From Agelaius tricolor (Eukaryota; Chordata; Aves; Passeriformes; Icteridae), in the NCBI GenBank assembly GCA_023055355.1, contig JALJCS010000001.1, positions 24,427,881-24,491,880 on the forward strand: a stretch of DNA of 64,000 bases, given 5' to 3'. Positions 1 to 13,676 of the stretch are shown in pieces. The stretch's first letter is position 1, and each line of letters starts with the position of its first letter. Made by a program: the position numbers and the translations under genes. The notes below the pieces were generated by a model. The model saw only the letters and a list, made by a program, of their open reading frames with translations. It was not told the DNA's origin and did not search any database.

Positions 1-3000
1 TTTGATATGGCAGTAGAGTTATCTGACAGGATTGTCTCTTGCTGAAAGAACCTACTCTGAAAGGATTTTTTCCTTCTATGCTTTATATCATGAAGTACAT
101 AAGAGGGGAAAATTGGGCAAGAACAGTGTTCTTAGAAGTTCTTTGAAGCAGCATTTTGTTTTGTAAACATTATTATTATGATGATGGATTGTGTTGTTAG
201 TAAGTACAGGGTGATCTGCATGTCACTCCTTGCTCTTTAGAGCTGCTTCCCTTCTTGGTGTGGTTTGTATCAATTATGGAGGTTTATTTTTCCTGTCTCT
301 CTTTAGGTCCTTGCTAAACCTAATCCTTAATGAATGTGATTCTAAGGCCAAGAATGTTGTTCCTGTTTTACCCACACATAATGTAATGGGAAGGCTGGTA
401 GAGGATAATTAATTTTATAGCACGTGGCATGTATGATGACAGTGCAAATCTCTCTGCTCTTGCTGGTGTTGAGCATTTCTAGTAGGGACATTCTTCTGTT
501 TAGGAGGTGAAAATCACCTGATAAAGAACTTCTCATAAGCGTCACTAACTTCCTTTTCAAGAAATCTTTTTGCACTTACTTAGGAGCTCAGGTGGAACCA
601 CTGCTCACCTCACCTCCTATTTTTCGGATATCTTGTTCACCGTTTAGGCTGTGAATGATTGAGCCTGAGCATAGGAAGAGCATGGCTTTGAAGAATGCCT
701 GGGTTGAGATGTAAAGGAAGGCTAGTTCGGGGAGGTTTAGTAAACAAGTGAGCACCAGGACTTTAAAGAGGAATTACTTGCCTCTTTTTCTTCATCTGCT
801 TGTTTAAATTGATGCAGAATTCTAGTTTCCTGGACTTTGCTTTAATTGAATGCTGAAGGATGGATAACTGGACACCGCATGGTGATGTGCAATTTTTTTT
901 CTGAAAGCCTGAGTGCTCTTTAGGAAGTTCACATATGGGCATTCAGCTTGCAAAAGCTTGTGTCCATGGAGCAGTTTGGAGCCTGAACAGATCATTCAGT
1001 CAGTGCAAGTGAATGGGTGGTGCTGATGGAAGGGTGGGATGCAGAGAGCTACACCATCACCATTAAAAACCCGAGTTTATTGCTTAATCTTGGAACATAC
1101 AGAACGTTTTTTCTCATTTTGCCTTTTTCTTTTCTTCCTCCTTCCTGCTTCCTTTCTTATTTTTGTGTGGCTTTTTTTGCTCCGTGGTGCAAGTATTCAT
1201 GTTACAAACCATCAGCGAGTGCTACAATATTCTTAAGCTTTCTGCCCTGAGTCTCCTTACTGGGTTGAATGAGCTAGGGGTTTTTGATCAGTTTTTTTGA
1301 TTGTTTTGCCTCTCTGTGGTTTGCCTCTTTTGCTTATCCTCGATAGTTTCAGCCTAACTTATTTACTAAATATAGCTGTGTCTTGTTGTTCTTTAACTGC
1401 TGGTTTCTTGATCCCTTTGCTGACTCTTTAATGGCTGCACTGCTCTGCTTTGCACGACTGTGCTGACCATAGGGAAGGACAGCCACCTTTCACCAAGTGT
1501 TTGGAGAATCCACCTTCTTTCTTTGGTTGGTGGTGTTCACTGCCTTCCTGCCCCATCTAGTGATGTGGAACGCATGCTCCAGTAGCTTCTTAAGCAAGAT
1601 GTTTTTGAGTATCTTGCCAAAGTAGGCTTACTCTTTGTATTTAATACCTCTTCTTTCTGGAGCTGCTTGTACTTGTCACTCTAAAGCATAATAGAAATGC
1701 AGTGTGAGGGACAAGAGCAGGAACAACAGCTGTGCACTGTAAAGGGATGTGACATATTTTGTACAATTACATGGAATTTTCTATGAATTAAATGGAAGAA
1801 ATATATACTCACTGTTGTCTGGTCACCTGGTTCTCTCATTTTGCTGAAGCTCCACCCATAGCTGTAAATGCAGAATTCCAGCCTGGAGTTGGTTCCCATT
1901 GCTCTGGCCAGTTTTGAGCTTAAAAAGTATGGCAGGGGGAGGCTGAAACCAGACTGGCTTATGTTTGATTGTATTTTGGATTTGTCTAAACAGTCTTAAG
2001 GCATCAAGCTAAATTGGCAGGCTTTCATAATCCTCTGGGAAAACTGGGAGTTTGAAACCCAGTGGATAAATGAAAAAAAAAAATGGTTCTAAGCCCCAGA
2101 TTTGGCTCTCTAAAGGCATGCTGTAAATTAGTTAGATCTAGAAATGTGGTTTAGTTAAAGTAAATGAAAAAGTGTTTTCATGAGAACCTTATAATTTTAA
2201 AGACAAAAGAGTTGGGTTTCTTTATTCTGAGTTGACGCACAAAAGCGAGAAAATGGCTGTTGACAAGAAATTTATATTTGCTGTCCAAACAAAGAGGTAA
2301 TGATTTCACCACTTTTTTTTTGGTTTTTAATGAAATCATGATGTAAGGGTACTAGAAATTGTTTTAAAATTCTTAAATTAGTCATTGGCTGAGGTAAGCA
2401 AGCCTGCACATTCATAACTAATTAAACAATGCCAAATATACATAAGATGAATGGTAGGACCATTAGTTTCCTTATAGTTTACTATATGTTACTTTTCTTT
2501 TGAGAACAGAAGAAAAATGTTGCTTTTTCGTCAAGGTTCTGATGAGCTTTGTGCACATCTCTGTAGAAAAGAACAACAGTAGGATGGGCTTGAGTTTGTT
2601 TCCATCCCTCTTTTTCTTGGTCACAAGCACACCATGCCATTTCCTGCTCTGTGTGCAGTATATGGGTCTTTCCTTCATTAGAACTCAAGATTGCATTGCA
2701 GCTGGTACAGTTTGGGAGTTGTTTGGATGCAATTTGATTGAATGGAATTTCAGAAAATTTCTAAATTCTAAAAATTTCTAAGGCACATTTCTAAAAATGT
2801 GCTTTTCAGTATTTCCAAAGAGAGGTGTGGAAAGGAGTGACCTCCAGAGGTCAGAACCATAAATTAAACTCTTTCAGCTGCAATACTCATGTCTGTGTAG
2901 TATCACTTAGCTTCTTTAAACAAGAGCTCTAACAAGGAGGTAATTACAACTTTGTTTAACTATGAAATTCTGCATTGAACTGCTATCCCCTCCTCTCCCA

Positions 3001-4000
3001 GAGTGTGTTGTGCAAATGCCATCAGAGAGACCTGGCAGGCAGTCCGTGGTTGGTGTGGCTGTGGTGCTTGCTTTCTGAATTCTAAACATGTCCATTAAAA
3101 CCATGAGGCAAGAGGGACAATAACAGGCAGTACAAACTCTGGTTTTGGGGTTTTTTTTATAATTTGATTTTTTTTTAATATTTTTCACAGGTTAAGCATG
3201 AAGCAGCACTGAATCCATCTGCATGTCTATTTTCTAAGCATTTAATGATGGCATTTTTCCATGAAAATTATATGACATGTTGAAGAAAGATGACATGTTG
3301 GCAGCGCTGTGCTCCAAATCTGGATTTTTTTCTGTATTTTCTATAATCTGTGACTGTAGTATTTTCTGAGAGATGCTTGGAGGGATAAAGTGTTGGTTAT
3401 AAACAAAGAGTTGGGTGATTTGAGATATTTTCAAAGGAGTTATAAAAATAGAAATTGCTTCTCTTCCTCTTAAGCATAGAGAAAAGTGGGTCTTAGGTAT
3501 GGTTGTAGAAAACAGTTCAGATTCTTGTAAAACACTTTTTTTTCCCCCTGAACACTTTATTTGGCTTATTAGTGGTTCATTAGAAAGAGTATTCCAGCAC
3601 GGTACCATTCCTGTACTGTTTGCTAGAATAACTAATCTGAACTGTTGGTACAAACTCTAAATAGGAAGAAACAAATGCTGGCCCCCAAGTGCTGTAGAGC
3701 TTTTGGTGGTGCATTTCCAAAGTCTATCCAGCATATTAAGCAGTAATGGTGTTACAAACTGATACACATTTTTAGGATTCAATTGGACAATTGTTGCAGT
3801 GTGGAGATAATTTCTGTGTGAGGTTAACATCACGGCTCAGGCTTTTGCCTGCCAGCTGGTTTAGGTTCAAAGAAAACAGATAGAAGCTGGCAATCTGAAA
3901 ATTTGTAAACTCTGAAGTTTAGAACCAACCCAGTCAAGAACTGAAAAACAATCCCACTTTATTCATTATGTGGACAAATACAGACTCGAAATTATTGTTT
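1..4000. other. Non-coding AT-rich DNA, no gene recognised
   Basis: I see no reliable coding exon, RNA gene or transposon here. The open frames are short, AT-driven and lack coherent splice sites. Poly-T and poly-A runs are common (for example near 2071, 3150 and 3170). A small perfect inverted repeat lies at 2783-2802 (GCACATTT, 4-nt spacer, AAATGTGC), next to short repeats of the type aatttctaaa at 2755-2795. An acceptor-like Tct/ctttag at about 305 is followed by 34 open codons, but the length is within chance and no CpG or family match supports an exon. Confidence 0.6.
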
Positions 4001-4107
4001 AATCACAGAATGATTTGGCTTGGAAGGGGCCCTAAAGATCATCTAATTCCAGGTGTCCCTGTGGGCAGGGACACCTTCCATTCAACCAGGTTGCTCCAAG
4101 CCTCATC
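4001..4107 (-). mobile_element. CR1: CR1 LINE 3' fragment
   Basis: The segment opens with AATCACAGAATGATTTGG and continues with the 'cttggaagg..cctaaagatcatctaattcc' block. It then has 'gtgggcagggacaccttcc' and 'aggttgctccaagcc'. In this order these are the reverse complement of the well-known avian CR1 3' terminus, so the element lies on the minus strand with its 3' end at about 4001. It is a 5'-truncated copy of roughly 107 bp, with no coding capacity. The several substitutions relative to the familiar CR1 tail suggest an old insertion. The limits are estimated by eye. Confidence 0.9.
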
Positions 4108-5505
4108 TGAAGACAAATTTGATGCTGAAATAGACTTCCATTTTTCATTTTCAGATGCCAAACCTCTGGATGTTAATAGTTATTAGTTATTTAAACTCTG
4201 GAGGGATTCAAGCTGTGGGCATCAGGTTGGTGGATGTTACCAATCTTTGATCTCAGTGTACTGCAGAATGGTTTATTATGGGTTAAATATCACAGTGTGC
4301 ATTAGGAAATATTTGTTTAGAGGAATCTTATATTGCTTTTTCATTGGGGTATTTTGTCAGTGTGCTGGTGTGGTGTTGTGTGGGACCCTAATCTGGCATC
4401 CTACTTACTGAACTGGAGATAGGAGACCATTTTTTCGTCATATGAGTTTTGAACAGCTATTTGATCATTGATTTCTTGTGTGTGTGTGCCAGGCTTGTGC
4501 CTCTGCTACAGGAATGTTTGAATGTGTGTATAGTATATTGCTTGTATGAGTTTGGGAGGGCATTTTATTTAGTTAGTAGTCAAATGTTGAAGTCATCCTT
4601 CACCTCAGAAACAAAGAGTGTAAGCTGTTTACTACTGGATTAAGGTATTTGAAGCATTGTTAGAATGGAGATTTTATCTCTGCCTATCAGTTTGGTTATT
4701 GCCTAGCTAAATAATTCAGGTTTTTGTGTAGAGATTCTTGCTAACGTGCTTTTAATTATCTGCATTTACTTAATTATTATTTGCACTAGAAATTCCAATT
4801 TCCTGCTCCTATAGCTATAGCAGCTTTACCTGCAGAAGGGCTCTAACTTGGCTGCTGGTTTTTGTGAATGAAAGGCAATGTTATTGTTTGTTTTCTCTAG
4901 ATCACAAAGGGGTGGTTTTTTCCAAAGCTATAGATGAAATGACAGGGAATTGCAGGAAAGTGAAAGAGAATTGACAAGAAAGCTTGTGTAAAGTGTTTGC
5001 AGCCTAAATTGTATTTGTCAATTCATGCAGATTTGTGTTTGATAAGGTCACTTACGCCTGCCTTTCAGCCTTTAATTGAAATTAATTTAAAAAGATAAAA
5101 TTTTAATAGTCCTTATTTTAGTTTCCAGAACTAATTGGGGAATTTCCAGACTCTGGTGTCTGCATATGTATACACATAGTAACACACCCACTGACATCCC
5201 TTACCCTCTCCCCCAGTTTCATATAAAGGATTCAAAGTCTGGCCACCTTTCTAGTGAAGGAACTTTTCCCAATATCAAATCCAAACCTGCAATTTTGTGT
5301 GTTGTATCACTTGTTTCCTTGGAGCCTTACCCCCACCTTATATATAACTTGTCTCATATATTATGTAGCCCTATCTGGACTTACTTTTCGTATGTGTGAT
5401 TAATGCACCTTTTGGTTTCCTGTCAGTATTACTGGATGTTGATTATCTTAAGCATTGCAGTATGTACTTTGGTTTTGAAAAGCTTTAGGCTAACTTTGAA
5501 GTAGC

Positions 5506-5520
5506 TTTTTTTTTTTTTTT
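5506..5520. repeat. Poly-T tract (T15)
   Basis: Uninterrupted run of 15 T. No retroposon body or target-site duplication was seen beside it, so a simple homopolymer is the best reading. Confidence 0.9.
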
Positions 5521-8500
5521 GCTCTTTGTCATGTTGCTTTTTATGGAGTCTTTTATATGCAGCATATGGGTTAAAACTCAAAATACCTTCAAAGTTAAAC
5601 TCATTAGCTGAGGAATTTATTAGAAAAAAGTGATTTGCCTCAGATGAATGCAGCTAAGAAGCTGCATTTTGCAAACAGCTCTTCTGTCCTATCATACAAT
5701 CTTTGGGTATGTATTTTTAGAAGAAAAATGGGTAGGCTTGATGTCATCTAAGACTTTGTTGTTGGCTCTGAACTCCAGTTTTCTTCATCAGCTTAAGTAC
5801 TCTGGGATGATACCATCCCTTGTGTTGCAGTACTGGCTTAACAGCCTTGGGTACTGGTTCCTGCCTTTGATCTGCATCTTTCTTTGTTGAGAAATAGTGG
5901 TGCAGAAACAGCCATTTCATAGTGATTTCCATCTGCCTCATCAGCTTTGATGTGTGTGCTAACACCCCCCCTTGTCTGTCATGAACAGTTCCTGTTGGGT
6001 CCTACACTCTCCTCCGAGCTCCTTGGTGACCTTGAGCCAGCCACGGGTGGCCCATGGGCACTGCCACACTGGGGAGCAGAGCCAGAGATCCCCACTGGGA
6101 TTTGGGGCAAGACCCTTGAGATGGAAACCATCTCTGCTGCTCTCTGCTGGTTCCCCTGTAGGTGTGGACCTGAGTGAGTGGTGTGACAGCACAGACTTCC
6201 ATGGGGTTCTACAAAATAGGGGTAATGCTAATAATTACATATCACATATAGATTTGACTTTGTGTGAACAAACAATTTTGTAGCAGGGAGGGAAAGGAAA
6301 ATGTCTGTCCCTGGAAGGGAGGTCTCTAATGGGAGACTGCAGGAGCCACCCTGGTGACCTCCCTTCATGGGGGGTTTCATGGAGATGCTGACAAGCTGCA
6401 GCTGCTGGAGGGATGCTCTGCAGAGCACCTTGTGTTACACTGCTGTGACATGTGCTCCTCACTGTGAGCACCTAGATTGTCCAACACTCTAACTTTGTAG
6501 AACCGCCCATCCCCTCTCCAGTACCTCTGTGGATGCCTTGTTGTGATTATTTGGGGTTTTTTTAATCTTTTATTCCATGTGGAATATTATTTTGTTTTTT
6601 ACTGAATGCCATTTAACTTCAAGTTTTTGCTGGAAAGCTCTTGAGGTTGTGTATGACATGCTTGCCATATTTACCATACTTGCCATGGGCTACTTTTTTG
6701 TGTGTCATGTCACCCTTTTTCTAACCTGTGCTCCCCTCAGAATGCTGACTTCTAGTGGTTTCAGTGTTATAGAAGCAATTTTCTGTCTCTTGGAAACAGG
6801 TGTTAGAGTAGGTTTTAGTCACTTAGCTCTTGTGCTATGTGAACCATTTGTATTCTTGAAATGGAAAACTCAATCCCCTTGATGCTCTGATAACTTGATG
6901 TCTTTCTGGGCCACTTCCAGGGATCCTGGAGCAGGAGAGTGCTGCTGCTAGTTGCACTGTACTGGCTGTTCAGTCCAACAAGATTCTGCTCCTTGGTTCT
7001 CTTCTAACAAGAGCCATCCATCTTATTTAGCAAGATAATGGCTGCCATATGGTTTTCTTCATTACCCTCTTCTCTTCTTCTAATTTTTCATGTGTGCCTA
7101 TGTACTAAAAGCTTTGGGGGACCATCTTCCATGCTAGTAAAACACTGAAAGTAGGCATGTTTCTGCAAGTCTAGAAACTTGTCAGAGCTACACTTTTTCA
7201 ACATATAGCAGCTAATCATAAAGGCATTTATATTAGTTTTTTATACTCTGAGGTACATTCCACTTATTTGTTAATCATTATTGGTTTGATTGTTTTGTTT
7301 GACGTAACCCATTTTTCCAAGGACTTTTATTGCAGCAATTACACATGTGCAAGGTGAAACTTAGAAGGAAGTGGCGCATCAGATCACTGGAGATTCTCGG
7401 CTGCTTTTACAGCTAATTTTTATGTTTTGTGATATTAAAGTTAATGATTTCTTGCTGTGCACACTGTTTCACGTGCATAGTGTATCTTGTAGCTACTTTA
7501 TTACTGAGAGTGTTTTTTTGAACCCACATGTGTCAATGTAATTCATAGGAAACTTATCTTTTGTAATTGATCGCACAGAGTTGTATTTAGGTGCTCTCTA
7601 GTGCTGCCTCTTTTATTGCTCTAGCAAGTGACTTGTAGCAGTCATAGTGGGTAGTTACAATTACCAAGAGGTACTGCAGCTCTTCTGTTACATATTGTGA
7701 TCTTGTTTTTGCCATGTGTGGTTCTGCTGTCATTTTGTATTTCACTTTTCTACTCCATTTTGAGTAAGCTGTGTACCGAGCAGTTCATCCGCTTTCTACC
7801 TATGATAAAACCCCCTCAGTTTTAGTTTTGAGGCAGTAATTTGTGGTCCTTTAGTAGGTTCCTGTTTGTACAAAAACATTTCTGAAGGTGTCAGCAAGAG
7901 CAAACCAGATGGAGTCAAGCTCTGGTGGTGCTCTCAGTGCATTATTCCCTGCTTGGAGGGTGGACAGTGCACTGCTGCCTGTGGGAGTGTGCTTTGCTCT
8001 GTCTATGTGAGATCATCACCATGGTACCTTGCTGTGCTGGGGGAAGAGCTGGACCCATCCCATGGCTCAAACCACGTGGTGATGGAGCTGTGCTGGGGGA
8101 CTGCAGGGGGCTGGTGAGAGACAGCTGTGGCCGTAGAGAACAGCAGAGTCCTGTCTGGGGAAGCAAGACAGAAGAGTCTTGCTCTTTTTGGTTTTTTTTA
8201 GCCTGCTTTTATAACCCCCCTTCAGGTGAATACTGAGTACTGGCTGTATTTGAGGGCAGTAGGGTGAGTGCTCAAAAGGCGAGCACTTGAAGGCCAAATG
8301 ATTCCTTGTATAATATACTTAGGATTGATTAGCTGTGTGCCCATCAACATGATAATGAGTGTGTTTCTGCAGAAAATCAGCTAATTCCTGATCTGAGTTT
8401 CCAGGCTAGATGGTTTATCTCATGGTAATGGCTTTCTCACATCCAGGGTGACAGCAGGAACTGTGTTCTTGTAGTCACGTTGGAGAAACCCTCGAGTGTT

Positions 8501-9375
8501 GCTGAGGAGCTTTGGGATGCTGAGCATTGTAGGCTCAGCTTTGCTGTCCCCAAGGAGCCCAGGGGCAGGGCCTGCACAGTGCCACTGCCTGTGACTTTGG
8601 TGGTCACTGTTGGTGGCTGTGTGGGAGGTTACTGGCAGGGTCCATTTGTCACTGAGTCTCTGGAGGATGTGGGGAAGTGAGTGGGCAGATAGTGGCCTGA
8701 GAACTTGGTTTGGAAACTGTAAAGATAACACTGTGTAAAGAAATTAAAGAAGGTGCCTGGGGGTGTGTGCTGCCCAGTATGGCCAGCCTGTGGTCTGGTT
8801 CCCCTTTGCACAGACCCAGCTGTGCCCATTGTGGAGCTCCTGGTGCCAGCATGGTGGGTGGAGGTGGTTCACTGCACACCCCAGAGGTGAAAACATCTCC
8901 TTGAAGTGTGAAGGCTGCAGGACAGAGGCTGTGAGGGAGGAAGAGCAGCTTGGTGTGCAGGTAGAGCACTGGGGAACACAGTTGGATGCTGTTGAACATC
9001 CCAGTACTCTCCAAATCCCAGCCACTTTCTTCTCCCTCTGCTGCTTTGCCTCCACTTCTTCCTGTCCTTCTCCTGCCATTCTCAAAAAGGGTTTGTGAAA
9101 AGACAGAAGGGATTTTCTTTTTCAAAGCCTTCTGGGAAAGCCTGATCTTACACACCTACCTGTGTCATTGTGTCTTCCTAAAAAGCAAATATAAATGAAC
9201 ATTGTATTTTTTTTAACCAAACCAACCCCAAACTTGATCTAATTATCCCATTTAATTATCATTATTTGTCTTGCTGTCCTTATAAAGGCAGCTATGCATA
9301 TCTTCCAGATGAGAAAATGTGTTTTAATTTCATTTTAGTGTTGCTGTATGCTAAATGAAAAAATAAGCCCACCTA

Positions 9376-9436
9376 ATTCCCTTAGAATATATATTTTATG
9401 GAAAACATACATTCCCTTAGAATGTAGATTTATGGG
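9376..9436. repeat. Short direct duplication, period about 35 bp
   Basis: The block ATTCCCTTAGAAT occurs at 9376 and again at 9411. Both copies are followed by similar AT-rich sequence and a 'tttatgg' element. This is a local imperfect duplication, probably from replication slippage. Confidence 0.7.
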
Positions 9437-9788
9437 AATATCTGAAATTAAGGAATCAATAATTTAAACCTAATACTTCATTTATAAGACTTGATTTTGA
9501 GCTTCAAATTCTAAAGCTAGTGTGTTGTAGAGCAGGTAATCATAGGAAAGGCAAATAAGTATCAGATTACAAAACTTTTCTGCATTAAAAATATGACCAT
9601 ATGTGCCTCTGAATAATTCCAGATGGAAGGCTGCTGGTTTATAATTTGCTTTATATTACATTTCTTCAGAATTCTTTGCTTCTTTTTTTTTTCTTTCATT
9701 ATTGTTGTAAATCCAGAGATATATTACAAGCTAAAAAAAGTAAAGAGTGCAAAATAATAGTTTTTGCCAGCAGACTTTTAGTTTGGAC

Positions 9789-9980
9789 ATTATGAAAAAT
9801 TTCTTCACAGGAGGGTTAGTAAGCATTGGAATAGGCTGCCCAGGGGAGTGGTGGAGTCACCTTCCCTGGAAGTGTTCAAAAAACAGCATGGCACTGGAGG
9901 ACATGGTTTAGTGATGAACATGGGTTGGTGGTCAGACTTGATGAGCTTAAAGGTCATTTCCAACCCTAAGGATTCTATTT
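9789..9980 (+). mobile_element. CR1: CR1 LINE 3' fragment
   Basis: Sense-orientation CR1 tail. Recognisable blocks in order are 'gaaaaatttcttcacag', 'attggaataggctgccca', 'ggggagtggtggagtcacc', 'ccctggaagtgttcaaaaaa', 'ggacatggtttagtg', 'cagacttgatgagcttaaag' and 'tttccaaccctaaggattcta'. The full end would read ATTCTATGATTC, so the terminal repeat is partly lost. It is 5'-truncated, about 190 bp, and seems to have small internal deletions in the middle. The single open frame running through it is not functional. Confidence 0.9.
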
Positions 9981-10757
9981 CACTTGCTAGGTGTGTAAAT
10001 CCCATTCCCAACGTTTTGGTTGCATACTTGAGCTAAGAAGGGTGTCAGGTTTGGCTTGGTCATCCAGGATTTTTCATACCTTATTATGTAGTCCTAGGAT
10101 CCCATTTTAGGGTACAATTCTTTTTTAATATGTATTTTAAGAAGCATATTCAGATGCTTATTGAGAGAGTTCCCAAAGTCAATGTGAAACCTTTCAAATA
10201 AAAAGGGAAAAACTTGAGAAAATTACAAACTTCTGAAAATGTGCAAAAAATATTATAAGAAAAGTGGTTTTGGTCAGCAACCTTGTCTCTGTTTGCTGAC
10301 ATTAGTGCAGCATGGAATTCCTTTTGAAAGAAACATACTCTTGAAGTTTGTCAGTTTATTCTGTTTCATGAGACCTCTTTTAAAAGCCTTGTGTTACAAA
10401 AAGAACCTTAGAAATAGGCACAAGGTTGGTTCATTTGGTCAAAGGCAGTGGTTGAATATTTTGTGTCCATAATTGCAGCTACACTTTGCTGGCAAGGTGA
10501 GAAAAACGTACTTTGAGGTTTTAGTTAATGAAGCTGCAATTGTTGCTGTGTGGGAGGTCACCTGGGGCTCCCTTTGGGGGTGGGCTGTAGTAATCCTCTT
10601 ACCCTCCTGCCCTGGGCAACTTGAGCATTCTTGATCCCCACGTGGAATGCCTGAATTGCAATTCTGGTCCTCATTAGTCCTTGCTCGCTTACTCTTTATC
10701 ACAGAGCACTATCAAGTTCGTTCAGGATGATCATTTCAAGTCTTACTATTTGTGTCT

Positions 10758-10827
10758 ATTTTCCTTGCATCTTTTTATTTACTAATTTCCTATGCATTTT
10801 CCTTGCATCTTTTTATTGACTAATTTC
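10758..10827. repeat. Tandem duplication, 32-bp unit at 38-bp period
   Basis: Two copies of a unit starting ATTTTCCTTGCATC and ending ACTAATTTC lie at 10758-10789 and 10796-10827. They differ by one base (tttattTac versus tttattGac). The near-identity points to a recent local duplication. Confidence 0.9.
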
Positions 10828-12553
10828 TCACGCAGTATTTTAACAGTATTTCATAAGTCTCTGTTGTAGGAAATAATAAGGATACCCATGTCAATAGATC
10901 CTTTATGTTTAATTTCACTCAAAACATCACATGGGGTCCATGTGCAACGTATTAATAACACAGATGATGAACATGGCATAAAAAGTGCCTGTTCCAAGTT
11001 GCTTTTTCATCTATATCCTCCTTGGTTTTGCTTATTTCCCCACAATCAAATTTCAAGGCTTTAAGGAAAGCTATGTACTGTATTTACTTGATGGCAGAGG
11101 AAAGTATGGGGTTTAGTTTTGGCCATGGCAGTCACAAAGAATATCTGGAATGTCTGAATAATCAGAACAATCAGAATATCTGCAAAACTTATTTCCATGT
11201 CTGGAAACTTTATCCTTCTTTTATTACTTCTTGGGGCTAAATATTGATTAAATTACTGATTATTCAGGAGTCATGTGAAATACAAAATGCTTCAGAACCT
11301 TGTGGTTTTAAGCCTTTAGAAGCTTGCCCCAATGCCTTTGGCTGGGCCATATAATTAAAGAGGTGTTCTTCATGTGCTTTGCTGAGCTTTTAACTGATTA
11401 TGTCTTACTGCAAAATGGGGATTTTATTTTTGTCCTGCAGGCAAAGTGAGTTCTGTGGTATGTGCTTTTTACAATAAGTGCACATGTCTGTATTTTTTAG
11501 AAAAATCAGATCAGTTTCAATGATGTTACAAGTATGTGCAGCTTAAGAGAAATCATCTTGATTTCTCAAAAAGCATCGTCTTGTTGCAAAGTGCAATTTG
11601 AGTAAAATAGTTTCTGGAGTACAGAACCTCCTGTGCAGTGCTATTTCTGAAATGCTGCTAGGAAAGAGGCCAGGATTAGAAGGGGAGCAGAATTTAGCAG
11701 TATGGAGGACTGGGATTGGTAATGGTAAGCTTGTTCTCATGCTTCTGACTGTACCATTTTTATGAGAGGGTCCTTTAGAGAGGGATATTGTGATATTTCT
11801 CATAGGCTCAAGAACTTCTGTGGTCATCTTTATCTGTGGTTTAGACTTTTTTGGTTCAAATTCTATACTTGTAAAGGATTTTATCACTTTTCTATGAAAC
11901 CTTTGCCCTGGTTCTTTAGCATTTTAAATGAAAACTGTCCTTTGCAGCTAGAAATTGCCATTAACTGGCTTGTTTCTCACACAGAATAAGTTTAAATGTA
12001 TTCACAAGCCCTTGTGTATAAAGAGGAGGTTGTTTCCTTGCCATTGCTTTGAGAAAACAGGGGAGTGAAGAAGCTTTTGCAATATCAGCCTTGTTTGCTC
12101 AGTTGCTGTTAAAACAACCCCCTCAGAATTGCTGCTCTGTAAATGAGGCCCTACCTACTGTTAATTATTTTTAATTCTAAAATTATTTCAGTTTGGTGAG
12201 CATTTAACCTGGAAGACTTGCCTTGACATGTAAGGCCAATTAGCTTGCATGGTGTGGTGTTCTTTGCACGCTTTTTTGGTATTTTTTAGAGCTGATGTAG
12301 CAGCAATAAGGCACCATCTGGCGTTTCTTAAAATTTGTGGTGATTCCTCTGCATTAGGGTTTCAGGAAGACACTGTCACCACACCCTCCAGCAGCTCCCT
12401 CTTCTCTGGGGACTCCTTTTCCTGGTATTTCCTATGGTGCCTGTGAGATTCAGCCTTTTGGAATTTGACTTGTTTTACCAGGTGACCACTGAAAAATCAT
12501 TGCAAGGTGGCAAAATCTGCCCACCTGTGCCTTTGTAAGTGATGGAAGGTAGG

Positions 12554-12573
12554 GTGTGTGTGTGTGTGTGTGA
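12554..12573. repeat. (GT)10 microsatellite
   Basis: Perfect GT dinucleotide run of about ten units, followed directly by ATATTTTGG. It is likely to be polymorphic. Confidence 0.9.
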
Positions 12574-13634
12574 TATTTTGGAGTTAGTTATGACAGAAAC
12601 TGTATTTTGGAGTAGAAATGTGTAGCTCACTCAGTTACATCAGCACCAATATTCTGTGTGGAGCACGAGGAAGATGGTGTGGGGTGGGTGCATAATCAGC
12701 TTAAAACATGGCTGAATTGGTTATTCAGTCTTCCAGCAGGAATTGCCTTTGAGTAGAAATCAGGAATGAAGAGCACAGGCCCACCTGGAAGTGATTTGCT
12801 GCAAGTATGAAGATGCCAGATTTGAAAAAAGGAGAGGGATGCTGTAAATGGGAGGTGTGCCTGCCTCCCCCAGCCTGTCCTTTCACACAAGCTAATGGTG
12901 TTTCCTCAGGTGAAATGTGGGCTGGCACAAGACAGGAGACAGCATTTTATCTTGAAATAAACACTGACATATTTAATTAAAAGCAGATGTGTGGGGGAGA
13001 GGATGCCTTAGGAGCACAGGTGATTGCAATAACCAAAATGTGTTGAAAGAGAAGGTGATGCATTGCATAAAAATCTAGAGGATTGTTGAGTGTTAAACAT
13101 CAGTGATACAGTTGGTTTCTTCATAGAGGAAGAAGTTCCTCAGCATTACTCAAAAAAACATGTTATGGCTTTTGGCATGGATATCTTTATAAATGGATAC
13201 TTTTTAGTCTGAAAGTCATCTTGTGATCACTTTGCTCTTTCAGTATGGGTATGTTAGAAATTTTCAGTGTGAGTGAAGAAGAAAATGGTAGGTGAATGTT
13301 CTTGGTTCTGCAAAACATTGATGCTCCCTAGTAAAACCACTAACTAGGAGTTGTAACTGTTTAAAAATTCCCTGTACAGGTGTTCTCGTGTTAAAATGCT
13401 TAAATATAAATGTTTCAGGTTTATGTTTCTGTGTCTGGTTAGATAATGGCTTCTCCAGGTCTTTTTGGTGGTCTAATCTGCTTACTTTAATTGTTTAAAT
13501 AAGCAAATCTCAAGTGACATGGAGATGGCTGTGGGTTGAGAAAGTGCAACTGTACAATTGTTTTCTTGTTATTTTTAGTAGACATGCCTAAACTTCTTAT
13601 TTGTATAACCTTCCTAATTAATTTATTGCACTCT

Positions 13635-13676
13635 GTACTGATATTAGATGATATTAGATAGTACTGATATTAGATG
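13635..13676. repeat. Small tandem repeat of GTACTGATATTAGATG
   Basis: The 16-base unit occurs at 13635-13650 and 13661-13676. A partial unit (atattagata) sits between them, giving a 26-bp period. Slippage origin is the simplest reading. Confidence 0.85.

Larger units (their letters stand above)
4108..9788. other. Non-coding DNA with GC-richer patches, no gene recognised
   Basis: Most of this stretch is AT-rich and unremarkable. Three patches are clearly richer in G and C but poor in CpG: about 5948-6180, 7890-8200 and 8440-9080. They carry overlapping open frames on both strands, the longest 168 codons on the minus strand at 8649-9155. Those frames have low-complexity Ser/Pro/Leu/His-rich composition and no recognisable domain, so I read them as composition effects or decayed repeats, not genes. 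A homeodomain-like AT cluster occurs at 4750-4785. Confidence 0.5.

Noticed and set aside
8649..9155. 168-codon minus-strand frame
   Set aside because: It sits in a GC-richer patch with equally open frames on the plus strand and has no recognisable domain.
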